The notes under the pieces were generated by a model. The model saw only the letters and a list, made by a program, of their open reading frames with translations. It searched no databases and had not been told where the DNA came from. From the NCBI GenBank assembly GCA_025457915.1, contig JALOTL010000003.1, forward strand, positions 124,001 to 188,000: a DNA stretch of 64,000 nucleotides, read 5' to 3'. Below, one piece after another: positions 58,898 to 64,000 of the stretch; position 1 is the stretch's first letter; every line of letters begins with the position of its first letter. The stretch comes from Spirochaetota bacterium (lineage in GTDB: Bacteria; Spirochaetota; UBA4802; UBA5550). Position numbers and translations under genes: made by a program.

Positions 58898-60781
58898 TTA
58901 TCTGATTTTATAAAGCTCCACATCGAAATAACCAAAATGAAAGGTTCGGACGAGATTGTCCATGATAAAAAGATCCCTGTATCTTTCGGTTATTTTCCTC
59001 TCGAACACTACGTTCCTGCAAACCGCTATGTAAAGGGGTATGTTTTTTTCCATTATTTTTCCGTGACTTCCGCCGGAATGGGTATTGATGCTTACGGGTT
59101 CATTCCTGATGAGTTTGCCGACCAGCCTGTGGTTGTATTCTCCCTGCCACTGGACGATCAGCGGCTTCAGTCTGTTTTCAATCGTAAGCCCGGATGACCA
59201 GCTCCCGGCAATTATGCTGTTTGATGGGAGCGTGGAGCCGATATTTTTTGATGCCTCGAAGAGATTGTTGTCGTGGAAAATAAACCATTTCCCGTATTGA
59301 AACATCTGAATGACCACAATTATTATTAATACCATTTTGTTAAAGTCCGGCCTCTTGATGAATGAAAAGACCCTTTTCCTGCTTAAAAAGATCACGACCA
59401 GCACGGCCGCCACCGTTAAAACCATGGGCGCGAGAACCGGCAATGCACCGGAGATTCCTCCCGTTTCAAAATATGGGTATATTTTTTTAATCAGGCTGTT
59501 CCTCGTCCATGCGGGAATGACCATAACGTAGATCACCACTGCCGAATAAAGAAAGGCCGTGATCCACAGGAACGCGGCAAGGATGTTGTACGGAGGATTT
59601 TTTTTCCCGAAAAGAAAAGACTGCAGCTTCCCGTCCTCAAGGGTGGAAACGGCCCTGGATGCGATTATCATCATTGGAGGAAAAACGAGCAGATAATACC
59701 TTGAAGGGTGGTAGTACATCAGTGAAAGGAATATGAATCCGAAAACCAGCCATGAGGCCATGATCAGATCGATGAGCCGGCCTTCGGATCTCGTTATGAA
59801 TTCATGGAGGATGTAAATAGAGAAAAAGGCGGCAAGGAAAAAAGTAACCGGATGAAGGAAAATGAATTCATTGTATAAATTTTTTCCCAGCATTATATGC
59901 AGGGGATCGAACATCCAGAATGGTATGAACTCGATTACTGGCTTTCCGAAAACCGTGAATTCAAATAAAAATTTTGCCATGTACATCTTGAAGATGGTGA
60001 CATGCGCGAAAAGCAGATACATGGTCGTGATGCCGCTGAGGATCGATATCAGGACCGCGTTGGCGTACTTTTTCAAAATCACGGATTTGCCGCAGGCGTA
60101 TATTATCAGTGCCGGTATGACAGAAAGGAAAATTACCAGGAAGGATTTTTTTATGTTATAGCAGGCGATAAGGGCGGCCAATCCTCCGGCAAGGAAAATC
60201 GTCCTGGATAAGATGCCGGGAAAGACGCCATAACCTTTCAAGCGCGGTGTCTTTTTCCATGGCATGAAGACCTCCGCGAAGCAGAACATTGCCAGGATGA
60301 CATAGAATATCAGATGGCTTTCATACAGGCCCAGGCGGTTGTACATCGTAAAATAAAAATTTGTTCCGGCCAGTAGAAGGCCTAGAGCAGCGGTTAAGTC
60401 ATCATAATTTCTTTTGAGGAAAACGAACAGAAGCAGCAAAGAAAAAACAGAATATATTATTGAAACCGATCTGATCGAGGCAAAACTCACCCCGAAGGTT
60501 TTGAATATCCAGAGAAAGGTGTAATTCGGGAGAGGGCCCCGTTCGAGCCAGTGGGCGTATTCGTCCTCGTCGGACCATCTCCAGTCGCCGTAAAGAGCCA
60601 TGTTCCTTGAGGCATACGTTTTGAATCCTTCATCGGTGTAGGTGGCTGCGGATATCGATATGTCCTGCGGACCGTCGGCGTTTATGAACGCGATCCTCAT
60701 TGCCGAAAGGACTATGAACGCGAAAACGACGATTAAGCAATAGTATTTTTTCGAAGAAAGGGATTTCAGGTATTCGAACAT
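58898..60781 (-). CDS. GT-C type membrane glycosyltransferase (PMT/ArnT-like)
   Basis: A 627-residue protein with about 12 helices and a C-terminal soluble part. The first extracytoplasmic loop carries the acidic motif 'TYTDEGFKTYASRNMALYGDWRW', as in dolichyl/undecaprenyl-phosphate sugar transferases of the PMT_2/ArnT group. 'YHPSRYYLLVFPPMMI' is a typical later helix. It uses a lipid-linked sugar donor at the outer face of the inner membrane. It lies downstream of two GT4 enzymes and a flippase-like protein, so it probably finishes a surface glycan or glycolipid. Confidence 0.85.
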   Translation of the reverse strand: MFEYLKSLSSKKYYCLIVVFAFIVLSAMRIAFINADGPQDISISAATYTDEGFKTYASRNMALYGDWRWSDEDEYAHWLERGPLPNYTFLWIFKTFGVSFASIRSVSIIYSVFSLLLLFVFLKRNYDDLTAALGLLLAGTNFYFTMYNRLGLYESHLIFYVILAMFCFAEVFMPWKKTPRLKGYGVFPGILSRTIFLAGGLAALIACYNIKKSFLVIFLSVIPALIIYACGKSVILKKYANAVLISILSGITTMYLLFAHVTIFKMYMAKFLFEFTVFGKPVIEFIPFWMFDPLHIMLGKNLYNEFIFLHPVTFFLAAFFSIYILHEFITRSEGRLIDLIMASWLVFGFIFLSLMYYHPSRYYLLVFPPMMIIASRAVSTLEDGKLQSFLFGKKNPPYNILAAFLWITAFLYSAVVIYVMVIPAWTRNSLIKKIYPYFETGGISGALPVLAPMVLTVAAVLVVIFLSRKRVFSFIKRPDFNKMVLIIIVVIQMFQYGKWFIFHDNNLFEASKNIGSTLPSNSIIAGSWSSGLTIENRLKPLIVQWQGEYNHRLVGKLIRNEPVSINTHSGGSHGKIMEKNIPLYIAVCRNVVFERKITERYRDLFIMDNLVRTFHFGYFDVELYKIR

Positions 60782-60825
60782 TTTGATCCCGGATAAGAAA
60801 TTTTAAATCAGGATTCGGATTTTCA

Positions 60826-62094
60826 TCAGGCATTTTTCCTGACGAATTTGTTCCAGTTGAAAGACTCTGAAAATTCCGGGTAATCCCTTTTTTCCATGTT
60901 CCATACCTTTTTTGCGGAAAGGGGCTGCCTGTGCTGGAATTTTTTGAAAATGGATATGTATCCCTCTACCATTCGTTCCCATTTATAATTGGTTATCGTA
61001 TAATGTTTTGCCGCTTCCCCGAATTTTTTAAGCGCCTTCATGTCCGACAGAAGGGAATGGATCTTGCTGACCCATGAATCCGGGTTCTGCGGAGGAACCA
61101 GGAACCCGTTGCCGCCGTCTATGACGGCGCAGGTTATTCCCTCTATTGCCGATGCGACGACGGGAAGCCCGCATATGGCGGCTTCCAGCGCAACCAGACC
61201 GAATCCCTCTGCGTCCCCCTTGACTTTTATATTGGGCATAATAAAAAGATCTGAATGCTTGAGGATCTGTACCATCTCCTCGAAAGGCTGTTTGCCGAGA
61301 TAGAAGGCCCTGTTTTTCAGCTCCGGTTTCTTCAGGGCCTTTTTTATATAGATCTCGTCCATGCCCAACCCGAAGACAAGGCTTATCTGGAGCGCTATTC
61401 TTTCCGGAAGAAGGCTTAAGAAAAGGAATATTTTTTTTATGTGTCTCTGGGGCGGGCCTATGATAATATATATCACATCCTTGTCGAGTTTGGGCATCAC
61501 CTTGTTCAGAAACCAGGAAAAGCCCTTTCTTATCACGCTTCTTCCCACGGAAACCAGAATTTTTTTGCCTTCCAGAGATATCTGAAGTTTCTTCTCCAGG
61601 ATCGACCTGTAATTGTTTTTTTTATGGATCTCGCTCAGATCGGTATCCACTCCGTTCCTTACAACGAAAATTTTTTCCCTGTCGAATCCCCTTTTAAGGC
61701 ATTCTTCGGCTGTCGCCCTGCTTACGGCTATCAGCCCGTCGTATTTTTTAAAATGTTTTTCGACCGTGCTCTGGAATATTTTGCTCGGGAATACTATATC
61801 CAGTCCGTGCAATGTAACAAGTATGGGCACCCTGGTGATTTTTCGTAAAAAAAGTCCGAAAAGGGCCATAAGGCCGTCGTTCAGGTGTATAACGGAAATG
61901 CCCGGGTTTTCTTTGAGAATTTTTTTAACCCTTGACGATAACGACAGGAAGAAGTTCAATTTGCTGGTGTTATTGTCGTAAATCAGAGTATGCACCTTGT
62001 ATGACTTTGATACGCCGCTTATCAGTTCATAGCTCTGTTTTTCCATTCCGCCGATTGATGGCGGATATTTATGAGTTATAAACAACGCTTCCAT
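60826..62094 (-). CDS. Glycosyltransferase family 4 (GT-B fold)
   Basis: A 422-residue cytoplasmic or membrane-associated enzyme. The N-terminal acceptor domain is 'LFITHKYPPSIGGMEKQSYELI'; 'VIHLNDGLMALFGLFLRK'; 'VPILVTLHGLDIVFP'. The donor domain shows 'ILVSVGRSVIRKGFSWFLNKVMPKL' and the nucleotide-sugar signature 'PNIKVKGDAEGFGLVALEAAICGLPVVASAIEGI' with the E-x7-E pattern. ATG 62094 is chosen (the track begins at a TTG two codons earlier) because AGGAG lies 6 nt upstream. It overlaps the flippase-like gene by 26 bp, so they are coupled. Confidence 0.93.
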   Translation of the reverse strand: MEALFITHKYPPSIGGMEKQSYELISGVSKSYKVHTLIYDNNTSKLNFFLSLSSRVKKILKENPGISVIHLNDGLMALFGLFLRKITRVPILVTLHGLDIVFPSKIFQSTVEKHFKKYDGLIAVSRATAEECLKRGFDREKIFVVRNGVDTDLSEIHKKNNYRSILEKKLQISLEGKKILVSVGRSVIRKGFSWFLNKVMPKLDKDVIYIIIGPPQRHIKKIFLFLSLLPERIALQISLVFGLGMDEIYIKKALKKPELKNRAFYLGKQPFEEMVQILKHSDLFIMPNIKVKGDAEGFGLVALEAAICGLPVVASAIEGITCAVIDGGNGFLVPPQNPDSWVSKIHSLLSDMKALKKFGEAAKHYTITNYKWERMVEGYISIFKKFQHRQPLSAKKVWNMEKRDYPEFSESFNWNKFVRKNA

Positions 62095-63139
62095 TACCAA
62101 CTCCTTTGGTTTTTCGCATAACCAGTAAGAACGCGATGAAACCGACTGCTATCCAGAATATCTGCCGTGTCCTTCTCAGTATGGCGACCGTGATCCAGAC
62201 TTCGGATCCGGCAACCCCTGTAACTTCCAGCATTTTTTTCGTTGCAAATTCCTCTACACCGATCTGTCCCGGAACAAACGCTCCCATTGCTTTAAAAACC
62301 ATCACTCCGATTTCTATAATAATGCAGGAAATGAATGACTGGTTTATTCCAAGAAAATAAAGAATCAAGTAAAATTCCCCCGCTCCTGCTATCCAGCTGA
62401 GAAGGGATAGAATATATGCAAAAATGAAATTTGTTTTTTTATACCTGTAAAAATCAATCAGCTCCCTGTCAATTTCTACCATGTGAGCGATGGTTTGTGT
62501 AAGTTTTTTTGGTTGTTTAATCTTTTTTTCCAAAATTTGCAATAAAAAAATCGGAAGAAAAAGGACTCCTTTGCCTGTTTTTAATAAAGCGATTATTGCA
62601 AACAATACAAAAGTGATTGTTGTGAACATAATTATCATACGGTTGCCGCTCAAATTTAGAGCATCGACAAGAAAAACAGCGCCGAGAAAAATCAGCGTTA
62701 CTGATGATAAAACAATCAGAAACCGTGAAATCGTTATTGAAGCGACGCCTTTTTTTAAGGAAACCCCTTTTCTTTTCAGCAACACCGCCTTCAGGGCTTC
62801 CCCGGCGATTACGTTTGTCGGATTTATTTGCGCGAGGCTTTCACCTATGAGTCTTATGATGAACATATCCCAGAGATTGATATGCCCGGGACGGTCGTTG
62901 AAAGATAAATACCAGGCCGTTGAAACGAGAAAATACGCGAACAGGGTAACCATAAGAAGAAATATGAAATTAATGTTAATTGTCCGGAGCTGTAAGTAAA
63001 TATTCGAGAGGTTGGAATTTACTATGAACCATCCGACGAGAATAAGTCCCGCGGACAGGCATAAGTATTTAATAATTGTAACGGTGAGGCTTTTCCGCTT
63101 GCCGGGTGATGAATCTGATATGTCAGACGGCAACTTCAT
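62069..63139 (-). CDS. Lysylphosphatidylglycerol synthase-TM/UPF0104-type membrane protein (flippase-like)
   Basis: A 356-residue membrane protein with about eight helices. 'LRTININFIFLLMVTLFAYFLVSTAWYLSF', 'RLIGESLAQINPTNVIAGEALKAVLLKRKG' and 'MGAFVPGQIGVEEFATKKML' match the transmembrane family shared by MprF flippase domains and AglD-type proteins, common in glycan clusters. A role in moving or protecting lipid-linked intermediates is inferred. ATG 63139 is preferred over 63175 because AAGAGG lies 6 nt upstream and the overlap with the upstream gene shrinks to 17 bp. Confidence 0.85.
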   Translation of the reverse strand: MKLPSDISDSSPGKRKSLTVTIIKYLCLSAGLILVGWFIVNSNLSNIYLQLRTININFIFLLMVTLFAYFLVSTAWYLSFNDRPGHINLWDMFIIRLIGESLAQINPTNVIAGEALKAVLLKRKGVSLKKGVASITISRFLIVLSSVTLIFLGAVFLVDALNLSGNRMIIMFTTITFVLFAIIALLKTGKGVLFLPIFLLQILEKKIKQPKKLTQTIAHMVEIDRELIDFYRYKKTNFIFAYILSLLSWIAGAGEFYLILYFLGINQSFISCIIIEIGVMVFKAMGAFVPGQIGVEEFATKKMLEVTGVAGSEVWITVAILRRTRQIFWIAVGFIAFLLVMRKTKGVGNGSVVYNS

Positions 63140-64000
63140 CAAGAACCTCTTGCTCCTCATTCTTCCGGGCTTCAATTATTTTTTCATAGGTATCAAACAT
63201 CTTCACGCAGAGGTTGTCCCACTTCTGGGACATGGCATATTTTACCGCGTTTTTTCTTATCCGGCTGAAAAGCTGCTGATCGTCAAGAAGCCTGGATATT
63301 TTAATGCAGAAATCGTCAGGGTTCTTGGGTTCGGCCAGGAACCCTGTAAGACCGTCCTTGATTATACCCTTGGGGCCCCCCTTGTCTGCGGCTACTACTG
63401 CCAGACCCGAAGCCATGGCTTCGAGGACAACGTTGCCGAAGGTTTCAGTTATTGACGGGAACACGAAAATATCGCACGAGGCATAGACTCTTGCGAGTTC
63501 CCTGTTAGTGAGCTTCCCTGTGAAGATTGCTCCAGGCATTTTCTTTTCCATGTATTCTTTTTCCGGGCCGTCGCCTGTTATTATCATCCTGACATCGTTT
63601 CTTGTTTTGGCAAGCTGTTCATAAATGCCAATAAGGGTATTTACTTCTTTCTCCCATACAAGCCTGCTTACAAAGAGGATCCTTTTAATGCCCTTGCCGC
63701 TCAGTTTGTTTATATATGAATCGTTCCTGAATTTCGGATTGAATTCATGCAGATCAATGCCCCTGCCCCAGATCAGCAGCCTTTTTTCATCGATTCCGGA
63801 TTTGATTAATTCATCCCTTATGGGGGACGTGGGCACGAAGGTTATATCACACCTGTTGTAATGGAACTTCATGATCCTGTTTGCCAGGTATTTCATCAGC
63901 CTTCTCAGGCCGGGTATATTCTTGAAATAGTAATCAACATAGGCGAGAAAATGCGTATGATAAGTGCTTGTTAGAGGGATATTCCTGCTTTCGGCATATT
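63123..64000 (-). CDS. Glycosyltransferase family 4, 5' end outside window
   Basis: The frame stays open to the right edge: upstream of the track Met (63896) it reads 'IPLTSTYHTHFLAYVDYYFKNIPG', the usual acceptor-domain segment of GT4 enzymes ('P.v.tyHt.f..Y..yy'). Then come 'DITFVPTSPIRDELIKSGI', 'RILFVSRLVWEKEVNTLI', 'IITGDGPEKEYMEKK' and the donor signature 'FVFPSITETFGNVVLEAMASGLAVVAADKGGPKGII'. It is the mannosyl/glucosyl-diacylglycerol or PimB-like branch by appearance, but the acceptor cannot be fixed. It is first in the visible minus-strand glycan operon. Confidence 0.92.
   Translation of the reverse strand, partial: YAESRNIPLTSTYHTHFLAYVDYYFKNIPGLRRLMKYLANRIMKFHYNRCDITFVPTSPIRDELIKSGIDEKRLLIWGRGIDLHEFNPKFRNDSYINKLSGKGIKRILFVSRLVWEKEVNTLIGIYEQLAKTRNDVRMIITGDGPEKEYMEKKMPGAIFTGKLTNRELARVYASCDIFVFPSITETFGNVVLEAMASGLAVVAADKGGPKGIIKDGLTGFLAEPKNPDDFCIKISRLLDDQQLFSRIRKNAVKYAMSQKWDNLCVKMFDTYEKIIEARKNEEQEVLDEVAV

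Overview
This window is spirochaete chromosome, probably from a free-living or Leptospira-like lineage. The strongest marker is a full-length cytoplasmic filament protein (CfpA, 5699-7648), a family I know only from spirochaetes. A flgG-flgA-flgH-flgI-flgJ block fits: P- and L-ring genes occur in Leptospira-type spirochaetes. Host genes write arginine mostly as AGG/AGA. There is no rRNA or CRISPR, and one tRNA, tRNA-Arg(TCG).

Layout. 1-2050: the 3' end of a hybrid histidine kinase, then a decayed fragment of pyruvate:ferredoxin oxidoreductase. 2243-3300: a DapF-family protein with both catalytic cysteines replaced by serine, then a candidate structured RNA. 3460-11383: a spirochaete-type cytoskeletal cluster of an unknown protein, a VWA membrane protein, CfpA, another unknown and a PPDK-like protein whose ATP-grasp half has lost its catalytic residues. 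Several of these have near-consensus promoters. 11451-14466 (minus): pgk, tatC, a metallo-beta-lactamase-fold hydrolase. 14860-19718: purL (PurS-like domain fused), purQ, DAHP synthase. 19959-23452: a membrane chemoreceptor, adk and a MORN-like lipoprotein. 23669-26970: flgGAHIJ. 27147-30819: NAD synthetase and a convergent exbB-exbD-tonB operon with a Fur-like site upstream. 30820-31802: AT-rich DNA and a truncated Na+/H+ antiporter. 32050-37765: an APC permease, an RND transporter and an unknown secreted protein. 37883-41105: an MBOAT/SGNH O-acylation cluster.

41202-48382 is an integrated genomic island. The 3' end of tRNA-Arg(TCG) plus 10 nt is repeated exactly (35 bp) 7.1 kb downstream, as expected of attL/attR. 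Between the repeats are an IS3-type transposase remnant, one gene for a 1783-residue sensor kinase-receiver-SpoIIE phosphatase fusion with a duplicated membrane sensor, and a secreted ankyrin-repeat protein. Arginine codons in the kinase are mostly CGN, unlike the flanks. I see no integrase.

48414-64000: an acyltransferase, another hybrid kinase, two tandem serine hydrolases, an SGNH protein, a crotonase, an FN3 protein, and an envelope glycan block (GT-C transferase, two GT4 transferases and a flippase-like membrane protein) running off the right edge.

The best candidates for something undescribed are the tRNA-Arg island with its all-in-one phosphorelay/phosphatase, the CfpA-linked cluster with its apparently ATP-dead PPDK, and the structured RNA after dapF.
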